Source: Micromonospora arida
GTDB lineage: Bacteria; Actinomycetota; Actinomycetes; Mycobacteriales; Micromonosporaceae
Assembly (NCBI RefSeq): GCF_003857035.1
Contig: NZ_QGSY01000189.1
Location: 1-35,730, forward strand
DNA length: 35,730 bases
Direction of reading: 5' to 3'
Under the pieces are notes generated by a model. The model was given only the letters and a program-made list of their open reading frames with translations, had not been told where the DNA came from and did no database searches. Made by a program: the position numbers and the translations under genes. Below are positions 7,005 to 15,298 of the stretch, one piece after another (position 1 is the first letter of the stretch; each line of letters opens with the position of its first letter).

Positions 7005-8558
7005 TCATCGAACGAATTCGGCGGCTCCGGTAGCCAGATCGAGCAGCGGCGCCGGGGCGACACCCAACACCAGAGTCGCCAGCACACCGATCATCAGCGC
7101 GGCGGAGGTGAGCCCACCGGGCACCGTGACGGTCGGGGTCGACTCGCCCGGCTCGGAGAGCCACATCATCACCACGACCCGCAGGTACGGGAACGCGAGA
7201 ATCATGCTGGTCAACACACCGGCGATCACCAGCCAGGCCTGGCCACCCTCCAGCGCCGGCCCGAAGATGGCGAACTTGCTGGTGAAGCCGCTGGTCAGCG
7301 GAATACCGGCGAAGGCCAGCAGGATGAACGTGAACAGCGCGGCGAAGAACGGCGACCGTCGGCCCAGCCCGGCCCAGCGGGACAGGTGGGTGGCTTCGCC
7401 GTCGTCGTCCCGTACCAGCGTCACCACGGCGAACGCGGCCAGCACCGAGAAGCCGTACGCGACCAGGTAGAACATCGTGCCGGCCAGCCCGTCGCGGCTC
7501 GGTGCCAACACACCGACCAGCAGGTAGCCGGCGTTGGCGATCGAGGAGTACGCGAGCAGCCGCTTGATGTCGGTCTGGGTGACCGCGAGCACCGCGCCGA
7601 TGAGCATGGTCAGCACCGCCACCGCGCCGAGGACCGGCGTGAAGTCCCAGTTGGCGTCGGCGAACGCGACCTGGAAGACGCGCAGCAGGGCACCGAACGC
7701 GGCGACCTTGGTGCAGGCCGCCATGAACCCGGTGACCGGGGTCGGAGCGCCCTGGTAGACGTCCGGGGTCCAGACGTGGAACGGGGCCGCCGCGGCCTTG
7801 AAGAGCAGACCGATGGCGAGCAGCGCCATGCCGGCGAAGAGCAGCACCGGGCTGGCCGGCGACTCGCCCACCGCCGCGTGGATGGTGGCGAAGTCGACGC
7901 CGGCCGTGCGGCCCGGGATGCCTGCGGTGAAGCCGTAGATCAGGGCCACGCCGAACAGGAAGAACGCCGAGGCGTAGGCGCCGAGCAGGAAGTACTTCAT
8001 CGCCGCCTCCTGGCTCAGCAGACGCCGGCGACGGGCCAGCGCGCAGAGCAGGTAGAGCGGCAGGGAGAAGACCTCGAGTGCGATGAACATGGTCAGCAGG
8101 TCGTTCGCCGCCACGAAGATCAGCATGCCGCCGATCGCGAACGTGGTCAGCGGGTAGACCTCGGTGAGACCGTTGCGCCCCTCGGCCTGCCGCCGGTCGT
8201 CGGCCGACTCCGCGGTCACCGCGGCCTGGGCGACGAACGCCCCGCCCCGCTCGACCGAACGGTCACCGATCAGCAGCAGCGCCATGGCGGCCAGCACCAG
8301 GATCGCGCCCTGGAGGAAGAGCGTCGGCCCGTCGATCGCGAGCGCCTGGCCCGCGGTGATGATCCGCTCATCGGCGCTGAGGACCACCATGGTCAGTGCC
8401 GCGAGCACCGCGAGCAGCGCCAGCGTCAACTGCACCACGTGCCGCCAGCGACGAGGCACCAGGGCCTCGACCAGCACGCCGAGCAACGCCGTGCCCAGCA
8501 TGATCAGGATCGGAGAGATCGCCGCGTAGTCGATCGACGGCAGCTTCAACTCGGTCAC
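7005..8558 (-). CDS. nuoN: NADH-quinone oxidoreductase subunit N
   Basis: A 517-aa antiporter-like membrane subunit of respiratory complex I, and last gene of the operon. About 14 hydrophobic helices are visible. The family core KAAAAPFHVWTPDVYQGAP and the following TPVTGFMAACTKVAAFGALLR carry the conserved lysines used for proton translocation. A hydrophilic insert (about 105-128, with DDRRQAEGRNG) lies between helices. The start is GTG at 8558, preceded by AAAGG with an 8-nt spacer. That Shine-Dalgarno is supplied by the repeat element filling the nuoM/nuoN junction. It ends before a strong hairpin. Confidence 0.97.
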   Translation of the reverse strand: MTELKLPSIDYAAISPILIMLGTALLGVLVEALVPRRWRHVVQLTLALLAVLAALTMVVLSADERIITAGQALAIDGPTLFLQGAILVLAAMALLLIGDRSVERGGAFVAQAAVTAESADDRRQAEGRNGLTEVYPLTTFAIGGMLIFVAANDLLTMFIALEVFSLPLYLLCALARRRRLLSQEAAMKYFLLGAYASAFFLFGVALIYGFTAGIPGRTAGVDFATIHAAVGESPASPVLLFAGMALLAIGLLFKAAAAPFHVWTPDVYQGAPTPVTGFMAACTKVAAFGALLRVFQVAFADANWDFTPVLGAVAVLTMLIGAVLAVTQTDIKRLLAYSSIANAGYLLVGVLAPSRDGLAGTMFYLVAYGFSVLAAFAVVTLVRDDDGEATHLSRWAGLGRRSPFFAALFTFILLAFAGIPLTSGFTSKFAIFGPALEGGQAWLVIAGVLTSMILAFPYLRVVVMMWLSEPGESTPTVTVPGGLTSAALMIGVLATLVLGVAPAPLLDLATGAAEFVR

Positions 8559-8617
8559 GGTGCCGACCTTTCGTTCGCGACTGCGGTGCTCCGCTTCGCT
8601 GCACTCCTCGCGCTCAC
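8558..8617 (-). repeat. Junction repeat element copy E1 (nuoM/nuoN)
   Basis: Copy of the dispersed junction element. On the minus strand it opens with the nuoM stop in GGTGAGCGCGAGGA, contains GCAGTCGCGAACG and ends in AAAGG plus 8 nt and the nuoN GTG. The distance from the GTGA at the nuoM end to the GTGA at the nuoN start is 59 nt. Confidence 0.85.
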
Positions 8618-10149
8618 CGGCGCGCCTCCTGGACGGTGCCGCCCACGGACGGCGCCGGGTCGGTTCTGCCGATGTCGTCCATGGTCGCCTGGACGGCGGG
8701 GTTGATCACGTCAGTGACCGGCTTGGGGAAGAAGCCGAGCAGCACGATCAGCGCGATCAGCGGGGCGACCACGACCTTCTCGCGCAGGTTGAGGTCCCGG
8801 CGCATGCCGTCGACCTCGGTCAGCGCCGGGTTGAGGGTGCCCTGGGTGGTGCGCTGCACCATCCACAGCACGTACGCGGCGGCCAGGATGATGCCGAGCG
8901 TGGCGATGACCGCGACCGGCTTGTTCACCGTGAAGGTGCCGATCAGCACCAGGAACTCGGAGATGAACGGCGCCGTGCCGGGCAGCGCGAGCGAGGCGAG
9001 ACCGGCGAAGAAGAGCACCCCGGCGAGCACCGGGACGAGCTTGCCCGCGCCACCGAAGTCGCTGATCAGCGACGAACCACGCCGGGAGATCAGCATGCCC
9101 ACCACCAGGAAGAGCAGGCCGGTGGCCAGCCCGTGGTTGAGCATGTAGAGCACCGCGCCGGTGCCGGCCTGGGTGGTGAAGGCGAAGATGCCGACGCCGA
9201 TGAAGCCGAAGTGCGCGATCGAGGTGTACGACACCAGCCGCTTGAGGTCGTTCTGGCCGACCGCCAGCAGCGCGGCGTAGACGATGCCGATCACGCCCAG
9301 GGCCAGCGCCCACGGCGCGAACCACTTCGACGCCTCGGGGAACAGCGGCAGGCAGTAGCGCAGGATGCCGAAGGTGCCGACCTTGTCCAGCACGCCGACG
9401 AGCAACGCCGCCGCGCCCGCCGGGGCGGCGCCACCGGCATCCGGCAACCAGGTGTGGAACGGGAAGAACGGCGCCTTGATGGCGAACGCGAGGAAGAAGC
9501 CGAGGAACAGCCACCGCTCGGTGCCGGTGCTGATGTCGACCTGCGAGAGCGCCTGCCAGTCGAAGGTCTTCCCGCCGACCACCCACAGGCCGATCACCGC
9601 AGCCAGCATGAACAGACCGCCGACGAGCGAGTAGAGGAAGAACTTCACCGCCGCGTACTGCCGCTGGTGGCCGCCGTAGCTGCCGATGAGGAAGTACATC
9701 GGCACCAGCATGACCTCGAAGAACACGTAGAACAGGAAGACGTCGGCAGCCGCGAAGACGCCGATCATCGTGCACTCGAGGACCAGCAGCAGTGCGAAGT
9801 AGACGGGCACCGACCGCTTCGACGACTCGGCGTCGTGCCACGACGCCAGGATCACCAGCGGCACCAGCACCGCGATCAGCATCAACATCACCAGCGCGAT
9901 GCCGTCGGCGGCGAAGGTGAAGCTGACCCCCCAGTTCGGAATCCAGGAGTACGACTCGCGGAACTGGAACCGGTCACCGCCGGCGTTGAAGCTGACCCAC
10001 ATCACCACCGAGAGCACCAGCACGAGCAGCGACCAGGCGAACGCCACCTGCTTGGCCAGCTCCGGGCGGTGGCGCGGCAGGAAGGCCACCACCAGGGCGC
10101 CCACCAGCGGCGCCACAGTGAGCACCGAGAGGAACGGGAAGTTGGACAT
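8614..10149 (-). CDS. nuoM: NADH-quinone oxidoreductase subunit M
   Basis: A 511-aa antiporter-like membrane subunit of complex I. Multiple transmembrane helices are visible. The proton-channel core reads AIKAPFFPFHTWLPDAGGAAP followed by GVLDKVGTFGILRYCLPLFP, a later conserved part being QNDLKRLVSYTSIAHFGFI. The glycine pair after WLPDA, where many bacteria have His-Thr, is to my knowledge normal for actinobacteria. ATG at 10149 is preceded by GGAGG. A 64-nt gap to nuoL holds no repeat element. Its TGA stop lies at the left edge of junction element E1. Confidence 0.97.
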   Translation of the reverse strand: MSNFPFLSVLTVAPLVGALVVAFLPRHRPELAKQVAFAWSLLVLVLSVVMWVSFNAGGDRFQFRESYSWIPNWGVSFTFAADGIALVMLMLIAVLVPLVILASWHDAESSKRSVPVYFALLLVLECTMIGVFAAADVFLFYVFFEVMLVPMYFLIGSYGGHQRQYAAVKFFLYSLVGGLFMLAAVIGLWVVGGKTFDWQALSQVDISTGTERWLFLGFFLAFAIKAPFFPFHTWLPDAGGAAPAGAAALLVGVLDKVGTFGILRYCLPLFPEASKWFAPWALALGVIGIVYAALLAVGQNDLKRLVSYTSIAHFGFIGVGIFAFTTQAGTGAVLYMLNHGLATGLLFLVVGMLISRRGSSLISDFGGAGKLVPVLAGVLFFAGLASLALPGTAPFISEFLVLIGTFTVNKPVAVIATLGIILAAAYVLWMVQRTTQGTLNPALTEVDGMRRDLNLREKVVVAPLIALIVLLGFFPKPVTDVINPAVQATMDDIGRTDPAPSVGGTVQEARR

Positions 10150-10213
10150 TATGCGGCCTTACCTCCGTCGTCACTGCGTGGTCCGCCGGCGGGGGCGGCC
10201 GGAAAGAGGTCGA

Positions 10214-12139
10214 TCACGCCAACCACCCCGCCTGCACCGCCAGGAACGCCGCCATCACCAGCAGCGCACCGGCCAGGATCGAGGTGGCGTACGAGCGGAC
10301 AAAGCCGGTCTGCATCCGACGGAGGCGACCCGAGCCCCCGCCAACAGCGGCGGCGAGCCCGTTGACGAGCCCGTCGATGCCCCGGTTGTCGAGGTACACC
10401 AGCGCCCGGGTGAGGAAGATGCCCGGCTTCTCGAAGACCGCCTCGTTGACCGTGTCGGTGTAGAGGTTGCGCCGGGCGGCGGTGACCAGCACCCCGGCCG
10501 GCTGCGGCGCGGTGGCGGTGCCGGCCCGGAACAGGAACCAGGCGAGGCCGGCACCGAGCACCGTGACCAGCAGCGACAGGATCGTGATCACGGTGTGCGA
10601 GAGGACCGCCGCGTGCTCCGCCTGCTCGCCACCCAGCCCGGCGGTCTCCGTCAGCCAGTCCGGAACGGACGTGGCGAGCAGGAAGCCGGCGCCGACCGAC
10701 CCGACCGCCAGCAGGATCAGCGGAATGGTCATCAGCTTCGGCGACTCGTGCGGGTGCTCGATGTCCTCGGTCCACCGCTGCGGCCCGTGGAACGTGAGCA
10801 CGAACAGCCGCGTCATGTAGAACGCGGTGAGCCCGGCACCGAGCAGTGCCGCACCGCCGAAGAGCCAGGCGGTCCAGTCCTCCCGCTCGAAGGCGGCCAC
10901 GATGATCGGCTCCTTGGAGAAGAAGCCGGAGAAAGGGAACATGCCGATGATGGCCAGCCAGCCCATCATGAAGGTCAACCAGGTGATCTTCATGTACTTG
11001 GACAGCCCACCGAAGCGGCGGATGTCGACCTGGTCCTTCATTCCGTGCATGACCGAGCCGGCGCCCAGGAACATGTTGGCCTTGAAGAAGCCGTGCGCCA
11101 GCAGGTGCACGATGGCCAGCGCGTACGCCGCGCCGCCGAGGCCGACACCGAGGAACATGTAGCCGATCTGGCTCACCGTCGACCAGGCGAGCACCCGCTT
11201 GATGTCGTCCTTGGCCGCACCGATGATGCAGCCGATCAGCAGGGTGAGTGCGCCGACGCTGACCACCACGAGTTGCAGCGTCGAGTTGGCCGAGAAGATC
11301 GGGTTGGACCGGGCGATCAGGTAGACGCCCGCGGTGACCATGGTGGCGGCGTGGATGAGCGCCGACACCGGGGTGGGGCCCTCCATCGCGTCCGGCAACC
11401 ACGCCTGGAGCGGGAACTGGCCGGACTTGCCGGCCGCACCGAGCAGCAGCAACAGGCCGAGGACCAGCACTGTGGTGCCGGTCAGCGCGCCGACACCGTT
11501 GAACACCTCGTCGTACTGGGTGGTGCCCAGGGTGGCGAACATGATGAAGATGCCGATGGCCAGGCCGGCGTCGCCGACCCGGTTCATCAGGAACGCCTTC
11601 TTGCCGGCGGTGGCCGCGCTCGGCCGCTCGGTCCAGAAGGAGATCAGCAGGTACGACGCCAGACCGACGCCCTCCCAGCCGAAGTACAGCATCACGTAGT
11701 TGTTGCCGAGCACCAGCAGCAGCATCGCCGCGACGAACAGGTTGAAGTACGCGAAGAACCGACGACGGCCCGCGTCGTGCGACATGTACTCCACCGCGTA
11801 CAGGTGGATCAGGAAACCCACCCCGGTGATCAGCAGTACGAAGACCGCGGCCAGCGGATCGAAGAGCAGGCCGAAGTCGACGCGCAGATCACCGACAGCG
11901 ATGAAGTCCCAGAGGCTCAGCTCGACCGACTTGTTCTCCAGGCCACGCAGCTGGAAGAAGAAGCTCAGGCCGAGCACGAACGCGGCGCCGATGGCGGCGA
12001 CGCCCAACCAGTGCCCCCAGCGGTCGGCCCGGCGGCCGAGCAGCAGCAGGATGGCCGCGCTGACCAGCGGGATCGCCACCAGCAGCCAGACGCCCCCAAG
12101 CAGCCCCGTGGCCTGGGCGTATTCCACAGTCTCTTCCAC
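10214..12139 (-). CDS. nuoL: NADH-quinone oxidoreductase subunit L
   Basis: A 641-aa, the largest antiporter-like membrane subunit of complex I, with about 16 helices. Conserved blocks include MLYFGWEGVGLASYLLISFW, FLMNRVGDAGLAIGIFIMF, AGKSGQFPLQAWLPDAMEGP and TPVSALIHAATMVTAGVYL, followed by KDDIKRVLAWSTVSQIGYMF. The C-terminal portion (from about 500) corresponds to the lateral amphipathic helix and final anchor helix. The start is GTG at 12139 behind GAGGGG, 12 nt after the nuoK stop. Confidence 0.97.
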   Translation of the reverse strand: MEETVEYAQATGLLGGVWLLVAIPLVSAAILLLLGRRADRWGHWLGVAAIGAAFVLGLSFFFQLRGLENKSVELSLWDFIAVGDLRVDFGLLFDPLAAVFVLLITGVGFLIHLYAVEYMSHDAGRRRFFAYFNLFVAAMLLLVLGNNYVMLYFGWEGVGLASYLLISFWTERPSAATAGKKAFLMNRVGDAGLAIGIFIMFATLGTTQYDEVFNGVGALTGTTVLVLGLLLLLGAAGKSGQFPLQAWLPDAMEGPTPVSALIHAATMVTAGVYLIARSNPIFSANSTLQLVVVSVGALTLLIGCIIGAAKDDIKRVLAWSTVSQIGYMFLGVGLGGAAYALAIVHLLAHGFFKANMFLGAGSVMHGMKDQVDIRRFGGLSKYMKITWLTFMMGWLAIIGMFPFSGFFSKEPIIVAAFEREDWTAWLFGGAALLGAGLTAFYMTRLFVLTFHGPQRWTEDIEHPHESPKLMTIPLILLAVGSVGAGFLLATSVPDWLTETAGLGGEQAEHAAVLSHTVITILSLLVTVLGAGLAWFLFRAGTATAPQPAGVLVTAARRNLYTDTVNEAVFEKPGIFLTRALVYLDNRGIDGLVNGLAAAVGGGSGRLRRMQTGFVRSYATSILAGALLVMAAFLAVQAGWLA

Positions 12140-12151
12140 CGGTGGACCCCT

Positions 12152-12469
12152 CTAGTACTTGAGCAGGTTGGCGTCGTCGACACTCGCCGAGCGTCGCGTC
12201 CGGAAGATGGACATGATGATCGCGAGCCCGACCACGACCTCGGCCGCCGCCACCACCATCACGAAGAACGCCATGATCTGGCCGTTGAGGTCACCGTTGA
12301 TCCGGCTGAAGGTGACCAGCGTCAGGTTGGCCGCGTTGAGCATCAGCTCCACGCACATGAACAGCACGAGCGCGTTGCGCCGGACCAGCACCCCGGCGGC
12401 GCCGATGGTGAACAGCACCGCGGCGAGCACGAGGTAGTAGGTCGGCTCGACCGAGAAGAACGATTCCAT
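12152..12469 (-). CDS. nuoK: NADH-quinone oxidoreductase subunit K
   Basis: A 105-aa three-helix membrane subunit of complex I. The second helix carries the family signature [16 protein letters not shown] with the buried glutamate needed for proton pumping, and helix 3 has the second glutamate ([14 protein letters not shown]). ATG at 12469 shares one base with the nuoJ TAA stop (TAATG), so the two are coupled. Length is near the usual 100 aa with a short charged tail. Confidence 0.97.
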   Translation of the reverse strand: MESFFSVEPTYYLVLAAVLFTIGAAGVLVRRNALVLFMCVELMLNAANLTLVTFSRINGDLNGQIMAFFVMVVAAAEVVVGLAIIMSIFRTRRSASVDDANLLKY

Positions 12470-13239
12470 TACTTGTCCGTCCCCTTCAGCGAGGTCTCCT
12501 CGGCGGTCAGCTCGCGCTGCGGAAGGATCGCCGGGGTGCTGCGGTCGGTCAGGCGACCGTCGGGCAGCCGGGCCGGGGTGGCCACCGAGGAGGAGGTCGC
12601 GAAGACGCCGGGACCCGGCTTCGGGCCGGGGTAGTTGCCCGGGGCGAAGCGCGCCTTCATGGTCGACACCTGGTCGATCTTGTCCTTCTTACGCCGCTCG
12701 ACGTGGGCCAGCACCATGGCACCGACCGCCGCGGTGATCAGCAGCGCCGAGGTCAGCTCGAACGCGAAGACGTACTTGGTGAACAGCAGCCGGGCGATGC
12801 CCTGCACGTTCCCCTCGGCGTTGACCTGCTCCAGACCGACCGTGTTGGTCCGGTCCAGCGCCTGATAGAGCCCGGTGCCGACCAGGCCGGCGAAGCCAAG
12901 GCCGAGCACGATCGCGGCGACCCGCTGACCGCGCAGCGTCTCGATCAGCGAGTCCGTGGAGTCGCGGCCAACCAGCATCAGCACGAAGAGGAAGAGCATC
13001 ATGATCGCGCCGGTGTAGACGATGATCTGCACCATGCCGATGAACGGACCGGCCTGGAGGACGTAGAACACGCCCAGGCAGAGCATGGTGAGCACCAGCC
13101 ACAGCGCCGAGTGCACGGCGTTGCGCGCGGCCACCATCCCGATCGCGCCGATGAGCGCGAGCGGGGCGAGGATCCAGAAGGTGACCGCCTCGCCGGTGGC
13201 GACCGAACCCGCCGCGGCGAGCACCGTAGACGTGGTCAT
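12469..13239 (-). CDS. nuoJ: NADH-quinone oxidoreductase subunit J
   Basis: A 256-aa membrane subunit of complex I. Five hydrophobic helices fill about the first 180 residues, including the helix 2-3 region [43 protein letters not shown], which is the family signature and contains the pi-bulge helix. A hydrophilic tail from about 183 to 256 (Pro, Lys and Thr rich) extends beyond the membrane part. Such tails occur in actinobacterial NuoJ but are absent from short NuoJ proteins. ATG at 13239 overlaps the nuoI stop by ATGA. Confidence 0.97.
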   Translation of the reverse strand: MTTSTVLAAAGSVATGEAVTFWILAPLALIGAIGMVAARNAVHSALWLVLTMLCLGVFYVLQAGPFIGMVQIIVYTGAIMMLFLFVLMLVGRDSTDSLIETLRGQRVAAIVLGLGFAGLVGTGLYQALDRTNTVGLEQVNAEGNVQGIARLLFTKYVFAFELTSALLITAAVGAMVLAHVERRKKDKIDQVSTMKARFAPGNYPGPKPGPGVFATSSSVATPARLPDGRLTDRSTPAILPQRELTAEETSLKGTDK

Positions 13240-13877
13240 GCTTTCTCTCCCTCGCCGGCCGCGACGCGCTGGGCGGCCTGCTCGGCGCCCGGGAACGTCA
13301 CGCCGGGGTGCTCCTCGACCTGGTAGCGGCCGGGGCCCATCGGGGACGTCTCCGCACCGGCGGAGGTGCCCGGGTTGTCCAGCGCGCCGACGTAGTAGTC
13401 CTTCTCGCTGTCACCCAGCCGCATCGGGTGCGGAGGCTGCTCCATGCCCTCCAGCAACGGCGCGAGCAACTGCTCCTTGGTGAAGATCAGGTCCTGCCGG
13501 TTGTCCCGGGCCAACTCGTACTCGTTGCTCATGGTGAGCGACCGGGTCGGGCAGGCCTCGATGCACAACCCGCAGAAGATGCAGCGGGCGTAGTTGATCT
13601 GGTAGATGCTGGCGTACCGCTCACCCGGCGAGAAGCGCTGCTCGTCGGTGTTGTCGCCACCCTCGACGTAGATCGCGTCCGCCGGGCAGGCCCAGGCGCA
13701 CAGCTCGCAGCCGATGCACTTCTCCAGGCCGTCCGGGTGCCGGTTGAGGATGTGCCGCCCGTGGTAGCGCGGCGCCGACACCGGCGGCTTGAACGGGTAG
13801 TCGGTCGTGACGACCTTCCTGAACATGTGCGAGAAGGTGACACCGAATCCCTTGAACGTTCCGGTGATCGCGCCCAC
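13236..13877 (-). CDS. nuoI: NADH-quinone oxidoreductase subunit I (2x 4Fe-4S ferredoxin)
   Basis: A 213-aa peripheral-arm subunit of complex I carrying clusters N6a and N6b. Two ferredoxin motifs are present: [12 protein letters not shown] and [12 protein letters not shown]. The N-terminus ([21 protein letters not shown]) is an amphipathic membrane-contact helix. The start is the GTG at 13877, preceded by AGGGAGG with a suitable spacer and lying 1 nt after the nuoH stop. A longer start at 13907 would overlap nuoH and lacks a Shine-Dalgarno. The C-terminal 60 residues are Pro/Gly/Glu-rich. Confidence 0.97.
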   Translation of the reverse strand: MGAITGTFKGFGVTFSHMFRKVVTTDYPFKPPVSAPRYHGRHILNRHPDGLEKCIGCELCAWACPADAIYVEGGDNTDEQRFSPGERYASIYQINYARCIFCGLCIEACPTRSLTMSNEYELARDNRQDLIFTKEQLLAPLLEGMEQPPHPMRLGDSEKDYYVGALDNPGTSAGAETSPMGPGRYQVEEHPGVTFPGAEQAAQRVAAGEGEKA

Positions 13878-13878
13878 G

Positions 13879-15231
13879 TCACACCTCCCTGGAGTCCGAG
13901 CCGGCAACGATGTTGGCCGGCTCCCGCTCGGCGACCACGCGCGTGATGCGCGGGCTCGGTGGTACCTGAAGATCCATCGGTGGCAGCGGGAAGCTCCCGT
14001 GCGGCCGGTTGTCGACCTGTTCCTGCGTCGTCGGCTTCGGCTTCGGGCGCCGGCTGGGCCAGAAGATCGTGGCGATCAGCAGGATGCCGGCCGGGATGCC
14101 GACGGCGATCATCTTGCCGCGGGTGTCCCAGTCCTCGATGGAGCGCAGGCCCGACAGGACCAGGATCCAGGCCAGGTTGATCGGCAGCAGCACCTTCCAG
14201 CCGAGCCGCATGAACTGGTCGTACCGCAGCCGGGGCAGCGTGCCACGCAACCACACGAAGACGAAGACCAGGGCGATCACCTTGCCGAAGAACCAGAGCA
14301 TCGGCCACCAACCGGAGTTGGCGCCCTCCCAGATGGTGATCGGCCAGGGCGCTCGCCAACCGCCCAGGAACAGCGTGGTGGTGACCGCGGACATGGTCAC
14401 CATCGCGACGTACTCGCTGAGCATGAAGAGCGCGAACTTCAGCGAGCTGTATTCCGTCATGAAGCCGGCGACCAGCTCGGACTCGGCCTCGGGCAGGTCG
14501 AACGGCGCCCGGTTGGTCTCACCCACAGTGGCGATGAAGAAGATGATGAAGCTCGGCAGCAGCAGGATCGCGTACCAGCCCGGTGCCGGGATGGTCTGGC
14601 CGAAGACGGTCAGCTGGGTGCCGTCGCCCTGAGCGGCGACGATCCCGCTGGTGCTCATCGTGCCGGCGGTCATGAAGACCGCCACGATGCTGAGCCCCAT
14701 GGCGACCTCGTAGGAGATCATCTGGGCGCTCGACCGGAGACCACCCAGCAGCGGGTACGTCGAGCCGGAGGCCCAGCCGCCCAGCACGATGCCGTAGACG
14801 CCCATCGACGAGCAGGCGAGCAGCAGCAGCACCGCCACCGGCACGTCGGTGACCTGCAACGGCGTCTGGTGACCGAAGATGCTCACCATCGGGCCGAACG
14901 GGATCACCGACAGGGCGGTGACCGCGCAGATCACCGAGATGGTCGGAGCGAAGAAGTAGACGACCTTGTCGGCCGCCTTCGGGAGGATGTCCTCCTTGAA
15001 GGCCATCTTCAGGCCGTCGGCGAGGGTCTGCAGCAGGCCGAACGGGCCGACCTGGTTGGGGCCGGGCCGCACCTGCATGTAACCGACCACGCGCCGTTCG
15101 AACCAGACGCCGAGCAGGGTGGCCAGCAGACCGAAGGCGAACGCGAAGACAATCTTGCCGAGAACCAGCCACCACGGATCCCGGCCGAAGTCGGCCAACG
15201 TCGGATCCTGGGCGAGGTAGGAGGGACTCAC
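13879..15231 (-). CDS. nuoH: NADH-quinone oxidoreductase subunit H
   Basis: A 450-aa membrane subunit of complex I that forms the quinone entry channel with NuoB and NuoD. Eight or nine helices are visible, with family motifs [22 protein letters not shown], the [10 protein letters not shown] loop, and [21 protein letters not shown], which holds the acidic residues of the E-channel. The C-terminal 60 residues ([16 protein letters not shown] onward) form a hydrophilic tail. Two GTG codons are possible. The GTG at 15240 lies within the Shine-Dalgarno, while the one at 15231 follows AAAGG by 8 nt and also overlaps the copied stop/start sequence of the junction element, so 15231 is used. Confidence 0.95.
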   Translation of the reverse strand: MSPSYLAQDPTLADFGRDPWWLVLGKIVFAFAFGLLATLLGVWFERRVVGYMQVRPGPNQVGPFGLLQTLADGLKMAFKEDILPKAADKVVYFFAPTISVICAVTALSVIPFGPMVSIFGHQTPLQVTDVPVAVLLLLACSSMGVYGIVLGGWASGSTYPLLGGLRSSAQMISYEVAMGLSIVAVFMTAGTMSTSGIVAAQGDGTQLTVFGQTIPAPGWYAILLLPSFIIFFIATVGETNRAPFDLPEAESELVAGFMTEYSSLKFALFMLSEYVAMVTMSAVTTTLFLGGWRAPWPITIWEGANSGWWPMLWFFGKVIALVFVFVWLRGTLPRLRYDQFMRLGWKVLLPINLAWILVLSGLRSIEDWDTRGKMIAVGIPAGILLIATIFWPSRRPKPKPTTQEQVDNRPHGSFPLPPMDLQVPPSPRITRVVAEREPANIVAGSDSREV

Positions 15232-15298
15232 TGTGCCCACCTTTCGTTCGCGACTGCGGGGCTCACTCGCTGCGCTCGTTCACTCCTCGCACTCACTG
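15226..15298 (-). repeat. Junction repeat element copy E2 (nuoG/nuoH)
   Basis: Element copy bounded by perfect 8-bp direct repeats CAGTGAGT at 15298-15291 and 15233-15226. The left repeat contains the nuoG stop, the right one the nuoH GTG start. Core GCCCCGCAGTCGCGAACG and SD AAAGG are present. The repeat-to-repeat period is 65 nt, longer than other copies because the middle is expanded. Confidence 0.87.

Noticed and set aside
10150..10213. nuoL/nuoM gap as another junction element
   Set aside because: It has none of the element's conserved left or right parts; an ordinary spacer with a GGAGG Shine-Dalgarno.
8560..12634. Long plus-strand ORFs across nuoL, nuoM (601 and 911 aa)
   Set aside because: Composition typical of the mirror frame of high-GC membrane genes (Arg, Asp, Glu, His, Gln rich), no start signal; minus-strand Nuo subunits are unambiguous.
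13878..13907. Longer NuoI start at 13907
   Set aside because: Adds residues not in the family and overlaps nuoH; the GTG at 13877 has a good Shine-Dalgarno.
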